From contig CAXTOX010000003.1 of assembly GCA_964245885.1 (NCBI GenBank), positions 1 to 64,000 on the forward strand: DNA of 64,000 nt, in the 5' to 3' direction. Origin of the DNA: CAHJWO01 sp964245885. GTDB taxonomy: Bacteria > Verrucomicrobiota > Verrucomicrobiia > Chthoniobacterales > SZAS-18. Below are positions 53,097 through 61,244 of this stretch, piece after piece; position 1 is the first letter of the stretch; each line of letters starts with the position of its first letter. The notes under the pieces are model-generated. The model was not told where the DNA came from. It worked only from the letters and a program-made list of their open reading frames with translations, and did not search any database. Made by a program: the position numbers and the translations under genes.

Positions 53097-53525
53097 ATGC
53101 CCACGATCAACCAGCTCGTCCGTTTCGGACGCAAGAAGGTGAAGGTGAAATCCAAGTCACCTGCGCTCGCCAACTGTCCCCAGCGCCGCGGCGTTTGTGT
53201 GCAGGTCATGACCCGCACGCCCAAGAAGCCCAATTCGGCGTTACGCAAGGTTGCCAAGGTTCGTCTGACCAACGGCCAGGAAGTCATCGCCTACATCCCG
53301 GGCGAGGGACACAATTTGCAGGAACACTCCATCGTGCTGGTGCGCGGCGGCAAGGTCAAGGACCTGCCGGGTGTGCGTTACCACATCGTCCGCGGCACCC
53401 TCGATAGTCAGGGCGTGGACAAACGCCGTCGCGGCCGTTCCAAGTACGGTGCCAAGCGTCCGAAGCCGGGTGCGGCCACCGACGCCAAGGGCGGTAAGGG
53501 CGCGCCGGCCAAAGGCAAGAAATAA
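53097..53525 (+). CDS. rpsL: Ribosomal protein uS12
   Basis: Small-subunit decoding-centre protein. The 142-residue protein starts MPTINQLVRFGRKKVKVKSK and contains TPKKPNSALRKVAKVRL and VKDLPGVRYHIVRG, with Lys at the two positions commonly changed in streptomycin resistance, so the wild-type state is predicted. The C-terminal 18 residues (Gly/Ala/Lys-rich) exceed the usual 123-125 length. First gene of the str operon. Confidence 0.97.
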   Translation: MPTINQLVRFGRKKVKVKSKSPALANCPQRRGVCVQVMTRTPKKPNSALRKVAKVRLTNGQEVIAYIPGEGHNLQEHSIVLVRGGKVKDLPGVRYHIVRGTLDSQGVDKRRRGRSKYGAKRPKPGAATDAKGGKGAPAKGKK

Positions 53526-53578
53526 CCGGTGTTTCCTGTCTAGTTCCTTTTCATCCTAGCCTTTAGATTTTTCACGCC

Positions 53579-54052
53579 ATGTCCCGCCGCCGCCGCGTCC
53601 ACAAGAAGGAAGAACGCCTCGACTCGCACTACGCCAGCCCCGTGGTGGCGCAGTTGATCAGCACCGTCATGATCTCGGGCAAGAAGTCGCTCGCCGAACG
53701 CATCGTGTACGGTGCGATTGAGAAAAGCCGCGAGAACTCGGACACCGTCGATCCGCTCGAAGTGCTCCACAAGGCGCTCGACAACGTGAAGCCCCGTCTC
53801 GAAGTCAAGAGCCGCCGCGTCGGTGGCGCGACCTACCAGGTGCCCATCGAAGTCTCGCCCGAGCGGCAGGTCAGCCTCGCCATGCGCTGGCTGGTCGGCT
53901 ACGCCAGTGCCCGCCGTGGCGTCGGCTTGACGGACGCGCTCGCCAACGAGATCCGCGACGCCGCCAACGGCCAGGGCAACGCGATCAAGAAGCGCGACGA
54001 CACCCACCGCATGGCTCAGGCCAACCGTGCGTTCGCCCATTTCCGCTACTAG
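53579..54052 (+). CDS. rpsG: Ribosomal protein uS7
   Basis: Primary binder of the 16S rRNA 3' domain. The 157-residue, full-length protein starts MSRRRRVHKKEERLDSHYAS and contains LEVLHKALDNVKPRLEVKSR, VGGATYQVPIEVSPERQ and the end MAQANRAFAHFRY. It is separated from fusA by a terminator-like hairpin. Confidence 0.97.
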   Translation: MSRRRRVHKKEERLDSHYASPVVAQLISTVMISGKKSLAERIVYGAIEKSRENSDTVDPLEVLHKALDNVKPRLEVKSRRVGGATYQVPIEVSPERQVSLAMRWLVGYASARRGVGLTDALANEIRDAANGQGNAIKKRDDTHRMAQANRAFAHFRY

Positions 54053-54070
54053 GCCACTTTTCCAACGAGC

Positions 54071-54100
54071 AACCCGGAGACTTTGCGCTCCGGGTTTTTA
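54071..54100 (+). terminator. Terminator-like hairpin between rpsG and fusA
   Basis: AACCCGGAG-ACTTTGCG-CTCCGGGTT is a 9-bp perfect stem with TTT after the stem (a run of five T in all). It begins 18 bases past the rpsG stop, inside the str operon, and should reduce read-through into fusA. Confidence 0.75.
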
Positions 54101-54126
54101 GTCCCCAAACCACTTTCCTGATTTTT

Positions 54127-56298
54127 ATGGCTGCTACTCTCGAAGCGACCAAGACCGCGAACCCTAATTCTCCGAACCGTGCGTTCCCCATGGAGCGTAC
54201 ACGGAACATCGGCATCGCCGCGCACATCGACGCGGGCAAGACGACTCTGACCGAGCGCATCCTTTTCTACACGGGTGCCATTCACCGCATCGGCGAGGTG
54301 CACGAAGGCACCACCGTCACCGATTGGATGGAGCAGGAGCGCGAGCGCGGCATCACGATCACCTCCGCCGCCACGACCTGCGCGTGGAAGCAGCTCCAGC
54401 AGGAAGGCGTGTTCAAGCTCTACGAGGGCCAGAACATGCGGGTGAACATCATCGACACCCCCGGCCACGTGGACTTCACGGCCGAGGTGGAGCGTTCGTT
54501 GCGTGTGCTCGACGGTGCCATCGCCGTGTTCGACGCGGTGGCCGCCGTGCAGCCGCAGTCCGAAACCGTCTGGCGCCAGGCCAACAAGTACAAGGTGCCC
54601 CGCATCGGGTTCGTCAACAAGATGGACCGCGTCGGCTCGAACTTCGAGAACTGCATCGAGGAAATGCGCAAGAAGCTCGGCGCGAATGCTTGGCCGATCC
54701 TCATTCCCATCGGGAAGGAAGATTATCTCAAGGGCCAGATCGACGTGGTCAATCAGAAGGCGATCATCTACGTCGACGACAACACGATGGGTTCGACCTA
54801 CAACATCGAGGAGATTCCCGCCGAGTTGAAGGACGCTGCCCAGGAGGCCTATGACAATCTCGTCACGGCCATCTCTGATCTCGACGAGGAAATCGGCATG
54901 ATGTTCCTGGAGGAAAAACCGATCACCAAGGAAGACCTCAAGGCCGGCATCCGCCGTCAGACCATCGCCAACAAGTTCGTTCCCGTCGCCGGTGGCTCCG
55001 CCTTCAAGAACAAAGGCGTGCAATACCTCCTAGACGCCGTCGTCGATTATCTGCCCGGCCCGCTCGACATTCCCCCGGCGGAGGGTCTCGACCCGGACAA
55101 CTTGGAGAACCACATCCAGGCCAAGTCGGACGACAACGGCAACTTTTGCTCGCTCGCGTTCAAGCTCTGGAGCGACCCGTTCGTCGGCAAGCTCGTGTTC
55201 TTCCGCGTCTACGGCGGCAAGCTGACCAAGGGCGACACCGTCTACAACCCGCGCACCAACAAGCGCGAGCGCATCAGCCGGATCATCCAGATCCAGGCCG
55301 ACAAGCGCGAGGACGTTGATACCTGCTACTCAGGCGACATCGCGGCCATCGTCGGCATCAAGAACATCACCACGGGTGATACTCTCTGCGACGAAGACCA
55401 CGGCATCCTGTTGGAGCCGCCGTCCTTCCCCGACCCGGTCATCAGCATGGCCATCGAACCGAAGACGAAGGTCGACCAGGAAAAGATGGGCAACGCGCTC
55501 CAGCGTCTTTCCGAAGAAGACCCGACCTTCCGCGTGTTCACGAACGTGGACACGGGCCAGACGATCATCGCCGGCATGGGCGAGCTTCACCTGGAAATCA
55601 TCCGTGACCGGATGCTGCGCGAGTTCAAGGTGGACGCGAACTCGGGCAAGCCGCAGATCGCCTACCGTGAGACCATCACCGCCACCGCCACGGGCGAGGG
55701 CAAGCTGGTCAAGCAGTCCGGTGGCCGCGGCCAGTACGGACACGTCATCGTCAACGTCCAGCCCAACGAACGCGGCAAGGGTCTGACCATCGAGAACAAG
55801 GTGGTCGGCGGTACGATCCCGAAGGAATACATCCCCGCCTGCCGCAAGGGTATCGAAGAAGCCGTGCTCAACGGCATCGTCGGCGGTTACCCGGTGGTGG
55901 ACGTGAACGTCGACATCATCGACGGCTCCTACCACGACGTGGACTCCAACGAAATGGCGTTCAAGATGGCTGCCATCTTCGCGGTGAAGGATGGTTTCAA
56001 GAAAGCCAAGTCCATCCTGATGGAACCCATCATGAAGGTCGAGGTGGAAACGCCGGAAGACTACCAGGGCGACATCATGGGCGACCTGAGCCGCCGCCGC
56101 GCCGCGCTCAACGGCACCGAGATGAAGGCCGTCAACGTGTCGGTGCAAGCCGACGTGCCGCTGGCCGAGATGTTCGGCTACGCGACGGCGATCCGCTCGC
56201 TGTCCAAGGGCCGTGCCTCGTACACGATGGAGCCGAGCCACTTCGCGCAGGTGCCCGCCAACGTGTTGGCCACCGTGCTCGATCAGAAAGAAAAGTAA
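54127..56298 (+). CDS. fusA: Elongation factor G
   Basis: GTPase that drives translocation. The 723-residue protein has G1 AHIDAGKTTLTER (near residue 32), the switch region RERGITITSAATT, G3 DTPGHVDFT and G4 NKMDR, then domains II-V with GMGELHLEIIRDRM and RGQYGHVIVN. An N-terminal stretch of about 20 residues precedes the usual start. tuf, which often follows fusA, is absent; the S10 operon comes next. Confidence 0.97.
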   Translation: MAATLEATKTANPNSPNRAFPMERTRNIGIAAHIDAGKTTLTERILFYTGAIHRIGEVHEGTTVTDWMEQERERGITITSAATTCAWKQLQQEGVFKLYEGQNMRVNIIDTPGHVDFTAEVERSLRVLDGAIAVFDAVAAVQPQSETVWRQANKYKVPRIGFVNKMDRVGSNFENCIEEMRKKLGANAWPILIPIGKEDYLKGQIDVVNQKAIIYVDDNTMGSTYNIEEIPAELKDAAQEAYDNLVTAISDLDEEIGMMFLEEKPITKEDLKAGIRRQTIANKFVPVAGGSAFKNKGVQYLLDAVVDYLPGPLDIPPAEGLDPDNLENHIQAKSDDNGNFCSLAFKLWSDPFVGKLVFFRVYGGKLTKGDTVYNPRTNKRERISRIIQIQADKREDVDTCYSGDIAAIVGIKNITTGDTLCDEDHGILLEPPSFPDPVISMAIEPKTKVDQEKMGNALQRLSEEDPTFRVFTNVDTGQTIIAGMGELHLEIIRDRMLREFKVDANSGKPQIAYRETITATATGEGKLVKQSGGRGQYGHVIVNVQPNERGKGLTIENKVVGGTIPKEYIPACRKGIEEAVLNGIVGGYPVVDVNVDIIDGSYHDVDSNEMAFKMAAIFAVKDGFKKAKSILMEPIMKVEVETPEDYQGDIMGDLSRRRAALNGTEMKAVNVSVQADVPLAEMFGYATAIRSLSKGRASYTMEPSHFAQVPANVLATVLDQKEK

Positions 56299-56415
56299 GA
56301 AGTCAGAAGGCAGAAGGCAGAAGTTTTCAGAACCAAACCCAACAACTCCTGCGCCTGCCTCATCGCTTCTCCACCCTTCGTACTTCTGCCTTCTAACTTC
56401 TAACTTCTGACTTCC
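56299..56415. repeat. Inverted-repeat element, family E (GAAGTCAGAAGGCAGAAG type)
   Basis: Left arm GAAGTCAGAAGGCAGAAGGC with AGAAG and right arm CTTCTGCCTTCTAACTTCTA with ACTTCTGACTTC pair around about 60 bases. The arms themselves consist of 7-8 base units (AGAAGGC / AGAAGTT). It fills the whole gap between fusA and rpsJ. One copy in the window. Confidence 0.85.
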
Positions 56416-56420
56416 TAATT

Positions 56421-56732
56421 ATGGCAAACGGCCAACGCATTCGCATCCGCCTGAAAGGTTTCGACCACCGGATGCTCGACCAGTCCTCCGTGGAGATCGT
56501 GGAAACGGCCAAGCGCACCGGCGCGAAGGTTGCCGGCCCGATCCCGCTGCCGACCCAGATCGAGAAATTCACGGTCAACCGCTCCCCGCACGTGGACAAG
56601 AAGTCCATGGAGCAGTTCGAGATCCGCACCCACAAGCGTTTGCTCGATATCATTGAGCCGACCGCCAAGACGGTGGACGAATTAAAAAAATTAAATCTCC
56701 CTGCGGGGGTGGACATCACCATCAAAATCTGA
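56421..56732 (+). CDS. rpsJ: Ribosomal protein uS10
   Basis: 30S head protein and NusE transcription factor. The 103-residue protein starts MANGQRIRIRLKGFDHRMLD and contains GPIPLPTQIEKFTVNRSPHV and KRLLDIIEPTAKTVDELKKL. First gene of the S10 operon, directly after the inverted repeat. Confidence 0.97.
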   Translation: MANGQRIRIRLKGFDHRMLDQSSVEIVETAKRTGAKVAGPIPLPTQIEKFTVNRSPHVDKKSMEQFEIRTHKRLLDIIEPTAKTVDELKKLNLPAGVDITIKI

Positions 56733-56768
56733 TAGGGGTTCCGCCCCTCACAAACACCTTCCTCTATC

Positions 56769-57488
56769 ATGAGCATCGGAATCATCGGTAAGAAGGTCGG
56801 CATGACCCGGGTCTATGACTCGGCTGGCAGGCTGACCCCGGTCACCGTCATCCTCGCGGGTGGCAACACTCTCCTGCAACGCAAGACCGTCGAAACAGAC
56901 GGCTACGAGGCGGTGCAGGTCGGTTTCGACACGCAGTTGAAGCAGCGTCTTTCCAAGGCCGAACTCGGCCACTCGGCAAAGGCGGGTTCGGAGCCCAAGA
57001 AGCGTCTGGGCGAGTTTCTTCTCGTCAATGGTGCCACGGACGGCGCGGACGTGAACCTGAGCGTGACCCAGTTCGAGGTCGGCCAGTACGTCGACGTGAG
57101 CGGACGTTCCAAGGGCAAGGGCTTCATGGGCGTCATGCGCAAGCACAATTTCGACGGCCAGGGCGCGGCGCACGGCTCCAAGACCCATCGTCGGAACGGC
57201 TCCATCGGCTGCCGTTCGACCCCGGGCCGCATCTGGAAAAATCAGGGCATGCCCGGCCACATGGGCGACGAGAACTGCACCTCGCAGAACCTGTACGTCA
57301 TGGGTGTGCGCGAGGCGGAAGGCGTCCTGCTCGTCAGCGGCGCGGTCCCCGGTGCGAACGGCACCTACGTCGAGGTTCGTCCTGCTATCAAGAAGAAGCA
57401 GGAAGACCGCTACAAGTTTGACCGCAACGCCGCCAAGGCGGACGACGGCAAGAAGCCCGTGAACCCGGCCAAGAAGAACAAGAAGTAG
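56769..57488 (+). CDS. rplC: Ribosomal protein uL3
   Basis: Early 50S assembly protein. The 239-residue protein has MSIGIIGKKVGMTRVYDSAG and the conserved loop SIGCRSTPGRIWKNQGMPGH. The C-terminal basic tail (DDGKKPVNPAKKNKK) makes it longer than the usual 205-215 residues. Confidence 0.97.
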   Translation: MSIGIIGKKVGMTRVYDSAGRLTPVTVILAGGNTLLQRKTVETDGYEAVQVGFDTQLKQRLSKAELGHSAKAGSEPKKRLGEFLLVNGATDGADVNLSVTQFEVGQYVDVSGRSKGKGFMGVMRKHNFDGQGAAHGSKTHRRNGSIGCRSTPGRIWKNQGMPGHMGDENCTSQNLYVMGVREAEGVLLVSGAVPGANGTYVEVRPAIKKKQEDRYKFDRNAAKADDGKKPVNPAKKNKK

Positions 57489-57523
57489 TTGGGTTCACCC
57501 GGATCGTCACTATTTCTCCTCTT

Positions 57524-58174
57524 ATGAGCGCGACAGTTTTAACAGCCGAGGCGGCCAAGGACGCCAAAATCGACATCATCGCCAACGGCAAAGGCACGCA
57601 GGCGGTTCACGACGCCGTCGTAGCCATGCGCGCTGCCCGCCGCAGCGGCACGGCGAGCACCAAGACCAAGGCAACCGTCAGCGGTTCGGGCAAAAAGCCC
57701 TACCGTCAGAAGGGCACCGGCCGTGCCCGTGCCGGCTATTTGAGCAGCCCGGTTCGCGTCGGCGGCGGCGTGGTTTTCGGCCCGCACCCGCGCTCGTATG
57801 CGAAGAAGGTCTCCAAGACGGTCCGCCGTCTGGCGTTCCGCAAGGCGCTCAGCTCCCGCATTCTCGCCGGCGACGTGTCGGTGATCGACGCATTTGCCGT
57901 GACCGAGTTGAAGACCAAGGCGTTTTTGAAGCTCGTGACCGACAACGTGCAAGACGCCAAGAAAATCCTCGTGGTCGGCGACCAGTTCGACGAAACGACC
58001 TACAAGGCTGGCCGCAACGTGCAGCACGTCCAGATGACAACCGCCGACGGCGTGAACACCGAGGACCTGCTGCGCTACAACAAGATCCTCGTCACCAGAG
58101 GAGCGTTGAACCTCCTCGGCGAGCGCACCGCCGCTCCCGACCGCTCGCCTGCCAAGGCCACGTCCGCCCTGTAA
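57524..58174 (+). CDS. rplD: Ribosomal protein uL4
   Basis: 50S exit-tunnel protein. The 216-residue protein has VSGSGKKPYRQKGTGRARAG and VFGPHPRSYAKKVSKTVRRL, the tunnel-loop signature, and IDAFAVTELKTKAFLKLVTD in the globular part. In S10 operons of some bacteria L4 is the autoregulator; no typical leader was recognised here. Confidence 0.96.
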   Translation: MSATVLTAEAAKDAKIDIIANGKGTQAVHDAVVAMRAARRSGTASTKTKATVSGSGKKPYRQKGTGRARAGYLSSPVRVGGGVVFGPHPRSYAKKVSKTVRRLAFRKALSSRILAGDVSVIDAFAVTELKTKAFLKLVTDNVQDAKKILVVGDQFDETTYKAGRNVQHVQMTTADGVNTEDLLRYNKILVTRGALNLLGERTAAPDRSPAKATSAL

Positions 58175-58189
58175 CCAGGACCTCGCGCC

Positions 58190-58474
58190 ATGAACGAACC
58201 CTTTGACATTATCCACACCGTTCGCCTGACGGAGAAAGCCACGCTGTTGAGCGAGAAGGAGAACAAGTACGTTTTCCAGGTCAGCCCGCGCGCGAACAAA
58301 ATCCAGATCAAGGCTGCCATCGAGGCGTTGATCAAGAAGAAGATCGTCGCCGTCAACACCGCCAACTACGCCGGCAAGAACAAGCGCGCCAAACGGGCTG
58401 ACGCCGGCCGTAAGGCGCACTGGAAAAAGGCCATCGTCACCCTGGCCGAAGGCGAGAAGCTCGACTTCGCATAA
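58190..58474 (+). CDS. rplW: Ribosomal protein uL23
   Basis: Exit-site protein and docking point for SRP and trigger factor. The 94-residue protein has the core IIHTVRLTEKATLLSEKENK and YVFQVSPRANKIQIKAAIEA. 15 bases after rplD. Confidence 0.96.
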   Translation: MNEPFDIIHTVRLTEKATLLSEKENKYVFQVSPRANKIQIKAAIEALIKKKIVAVNTANYAGKNKRAKRADAGRKAHWKKAIVTLAEGEKLDFA

Positions 58475-58502
58475 GCTGCCACCACCCTAACCGTTTCCCG
58501 AT

Positions 58503-59354
58503 ATGGCACTCAAGTTCCATCGCCCGTTGACCCCGGCCAGCCGTTACAAGCAGTTGCCGAAGTTTGACGAGATCACCAAGAAGACGCCCGAGAAGTCGCT
58601 GCTGGAAGTCCGCAAGAAGACCGGCGGGCGCAACAACAACGGTCGTATCACTTCGCGCCACCTCGGCGGCGGTCACAAGCAAAAGTACCGCGTCATTGAC
58701 TTCAAGCGCAAGAAGCACGGCGTCGCGGCGGAAGTCGTCGGCGTCGAGTACGACCCGATCCGGACCGCGCGCATCGCGTTGCTCCAGTACAAGGACGGCG
58801 TGAAGGCCTACATCCTTGCGCCAGACGGCTTGAAGGTCGGAGCCAGCCTGATCTCGGGGCCGGACGTGGCACCGGAAATCGGCAACGCGCTCCCGCTGAA
58901 AGCCATTCCGCTCGGCACCAGCATTCACAACGTCGAACTGACCCCCGGCCGCGGCGGGCAGATCGCGCGCTCGGCTGGCCAGCAGGTCATCCTCAACAAC
59001 CGCGAGGGAGACTATGCGCTCGTGAAGATGCCGTCCGGTGAAATCCGCCGCATCCACGTCGAGGCGTACGCGACCATCGGCCAGGTCGGCAACATCGACC
59101 ACATGAACGTGAGCAGCGGCAAGGCCGGGCGCACGCGTCACCAGGGCCGGCGCCCGCACGTCCGCGGCATGGTGATGAACCCGGTCGATCACCCGATGGG
59201 TGGAGGCCAGGGCAAGAGCAAGGGCGGTGGCGGACGCCATCATCCGATGAGCCCGTGGGGCCAATTGGCGAAGGGCTTCAAGACCCGCCAGAAGCACAAG
59301 CCGACCGACCGCTGGATCGTCGCCCGCCGCAACGCCGCGAAGAAGAACTCCTAA
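58503..59354 (+). CDS. rplB: Ribosomal protein uL2
   Basis: Peptidyl-transferase-centre support protein. The 283-residue protein has GRITSRHLGGGHKQKYRVID, the SAGQQVILNNREGDYALVKM region and the C-terminal signature VMNPVDHPMGGGQGKSKGGG containing the conserved His. Confidence 0.97.
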   Translation: MALKFHRPLTPASRYKQLPKFDEITKKTPEKSLLEVRKKTGGRNNNGRITSRHLGGGHKQKYRVIDFKRKKHGVAAEVVGVEYDPIRTARIALLQYKDGVKAYILAPDGLKVGASLISGPDVAPEIGNALPLKAIPLGTSIHNVELTPGRGGQIARSAGQQVILNNREGDYALVKMPSGEIRRIHVEAYATIGQVGNIDHMNVSSGKAGRTRHQGRRPHVRGMVMNPVDHPMGGGQGKSKGGGGRHHPMSPWGQLAKGFKTRQKHKPTDRWIVARRNAAKKNS

Positions 59355-59375
59355 CCTCTTAACCGTTTAACCTCT

Positions 59376-59654
59376 ATGGGACGTTCACTGAAAAAAGGCC
59401 CGTTCGTCGTGGCTCACCTGCTGGAGAAAGTTGACAAGATGAACGCCGGTGGCGGTCGCAAGCCGATCAAAACCTGGGCGCGCGCGTCGATGATCATTCC
59501 TGATTTTGTCGGCCACACTTTTCTGGTTCACAACGGCAAAATTTTCAACAGCGTGTTCGTCACCGAGAACATGGTCGGCCACAAGCTGGGCGAGTTTTCG
59601 CCGACGCGCACCTTCAAGAAGCACGGCGCGCACACCGCCAAGGTCACCAAGTAG
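59376..59654 (+). CDS. rpsS: Ribosomal protein uS19
   Basis: 30S head protein. The 92-residue protein starts MGRSLKKGPFVVAHLLEKVD and contains FVGHTFLVHNGKIFNSVFVT and MVGHKLGEFSPTRTFKKHG. Normally rplV follows directly; here an unrelated gene intervenes. Confidence 0.97.
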   Translation: MGRSLKKGPFVVAHLLEKVDKMNAGGGRKPIKTWARASMIIPDFVGHTFLVHNGKIFNSVFVTENMVGHKLGEFSPTRTFKKHGAHTAKVTK

Positions 59655-59677
59655 CCCTTCATTCTACAAACTACTTT

Positions 59678-60562
59678 ATGCGTGGGTCCGCGTGGCGGCT
59701 CGCGGTGGCCGTCCTCGGCTCGGTGGGAGTCATCATCTCCCCGACCGCGAGCGGCCAGCAAGGACCCACTGTCCGGGTCGCCTCGGCGTCCGGCGGACAA
59801 ACTCAACCCTCGCTCTCCGTCACCACGAGTGGCGAGCCAGGCGACCAGCCAGCTAACCTCAAACTACAACTCAAGGAAACCCAAGACCGGTTGCACGCTT
59901 ACGAAGCGGAAAACGAAGCCCTGCGCCGGCGCAATGATACGAACAAGGAGACGATCCATGCCCTCACCGAAAGTTTGGCGGTAGCCAACGCGGAGTGTGA
60001 GGTGTTCCGTCGCAAATTCGGAGAACAGACCCTGCGGATGGAGGCACTCGGCCTCGCCGCAGTCGGAGACAACAAGGAGGCCCTCGAACAACGGCTCCTC
60101 CAAGCCGTGCGCGATCTGGCGCTCGTCCGGGACGAAAAGGACGTGCTTGCCGAACGCCTCGTGGCTCTCTCCGAATCGGTCATGCTCTACATGAAGACGG
60201 CTAGCGGCAGCGACCCCAAGCTGCGGATGGAGATCGAGGGCCAACTGCGCGAAGCGAACAAGTCCGTGGACGAGGCGGCTGCCAAGGATGCCGGCCCGAA
60301 CGCGGACGCTTCGGCTGATCTGTCCAACGGGCGGGTATTGAGCTTCAAGGAAGAATACTCGCTGATCGTCGTCAACCTGGGTGGTCGTGCCGGTGTGAAG
60401 GTCGGGACTCCGTTCCTGATCACGCGCGATGGCAAACTGGTGGCAAGAGCGAGGGTCATCGACGTTCGGGATCGTTACAGCGGAGCCATCATCGAGGAAT
60501 ACAACTCACCGACGGAGAAGGTGAAGGTCGGCGACCAGATGCACGTCAACTTTCAATCTTGA
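59678..60562 (+). CDS. Exported coiled-coil protein inside the S10 operon
   Basis: The 294-residue precursor has a signal peptide (MRGSAWRLAVAVLGSVGVII, cut near TASG-QQ, residue 26). A low-complexity Ser/Thr/Gly linker (27-58) precedes a charged heptad-rich coiled coil (about 60-175, for example LKLQLKETQDRLHAYEAENE). The C-terminal beta domain (about 222-294) contains YSLIVVNLGGRAGVKVGTPF and SPTEKVKVGDQMHV, resembling the beta-domains of MreC-like or cell-envelope proteins. It begins 23 bases after rpsS and ends 54 bases before rplV on the same strand, so it must be cotranscribed with ribosomal genes. Base composition does not look foreign. Function unknown. Confidence 0.8.
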   Translation: MRGSAWRLAVAVLGSVGVIISPTASGQQGPTVRVASASGGQTQPSLSVTTSGEPGDQPANLKLQLKETQDRLHAYEAENEALRRRNDTNKETIHALTESLAVANAECEVFRRKFGEQTLRMEALGLAAVGDNKEALEQRLLQAVRDLALVRDEKDVLAERLVALSESVMLYMKTASGSDPKLRMEIEGQLREANKSVDEAAAKDAGPNADASADLSNGRVLSFKEEYSLIVVNLGGRAGVKVGTPFLITRDGKLVARARVIDVRDRYSGAIIEEYNSPTEKVKVGDQMHVNFQS

Positions 60563-60616
60563 GTGGGACGGACGACGGAAACAGATTTCAAGACAGGCAA
60601 CACGAAAGACAAGTTT

Positions 60617-61207
60617 ATGGAAGTTCTATCGGTTTATCGCGGAGCGCGGATCTCGGCCTTCAAGGCCCGGGAGTTGACGCGTGAAATTCAGGGCCTCGGC
60701 GCTTCGGCGGCGTTGGACCTGATTGCCTTCAGCCCGAAAAAGGCGGCGCTCATGGTGGGCAAGACCCTCAAGAGCGCCATCGCCAACGCGGAAAACAACA
60801 ACGAACTGAAGGTCGACACCCTCGTGGTCAAAGAGGCCACGGTGGGCGAGGGACCGACGATGAAGCGCAGCAAGTCACGCGCTCGTGGCAGTTCCAGCCA
60901 GATTCGCAAGCGCACGGCGCACATCCGCATCGTGCTCAGCGACGAGATCGAACTTCCGCAACGCAAAAGTGCTTCCAAGAAGACGGCCGGTGCGAAGAAG
61001 AAAGTCGCTGTGCCCGCCGCCAGCAAGCCCGCTGCCTCCAAACCACCGGAAAAGGCGGAACAGATTCCCGCGACCGAGGCTCCGAAGGGTGTCGTCGATG
61101 TCGAAACCGAAACGAAAGCTCAGCCCGCCACCCAGGAAGACATGGGACCGGGTGAGACCCACGCACCCGAGAAGTTGAGTTCCGACGAGGACACCACCAA
61201 GGATTGA
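60617..61207 (+). CDS. rplV: Ribosomal protein uL22 with long C-terminal tail
   Basis: 50S protein lining the exit tunnel. Residues 1-112 are the uL22 domain (MEVLSVYRGARISAFKAREL, PKKAALMVGKTLKSAIANAE, with the tunnel loop near GPTMKRSKSRARGSSSQIRK). A tail of about 80 residues follows, first Lys/Ala/Pro-rich and then acidic (PAASKPAASKPPEKAEQIPA to SSDEDTTKD). ATG 60617 fits the family; a GTG 18 codons up directly abuts the previous stop and would add no homologous residues. Confidence 0.95.
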   Translation: MEVLSVYRGARISAFKARELTREIQGLGASAALDLIAFSPKKAALMVGKTLKSAIANAENNNELKVDTLVVKEATVGEGPTMKRSKSRARGSSSQIRKRTAHIRIVLSDEIELPQRKSASKKTAGAKKKVAVPAASKPAASKPPEKAEQIPATEAPKGVVDVETETKAQPATQEDMGPGETHAPEKLSSDEDTTKD

Positions 61208-61244
61208 TCCCCGTTCCCCTGCCACCGCTTACCGCCTAATTTTT

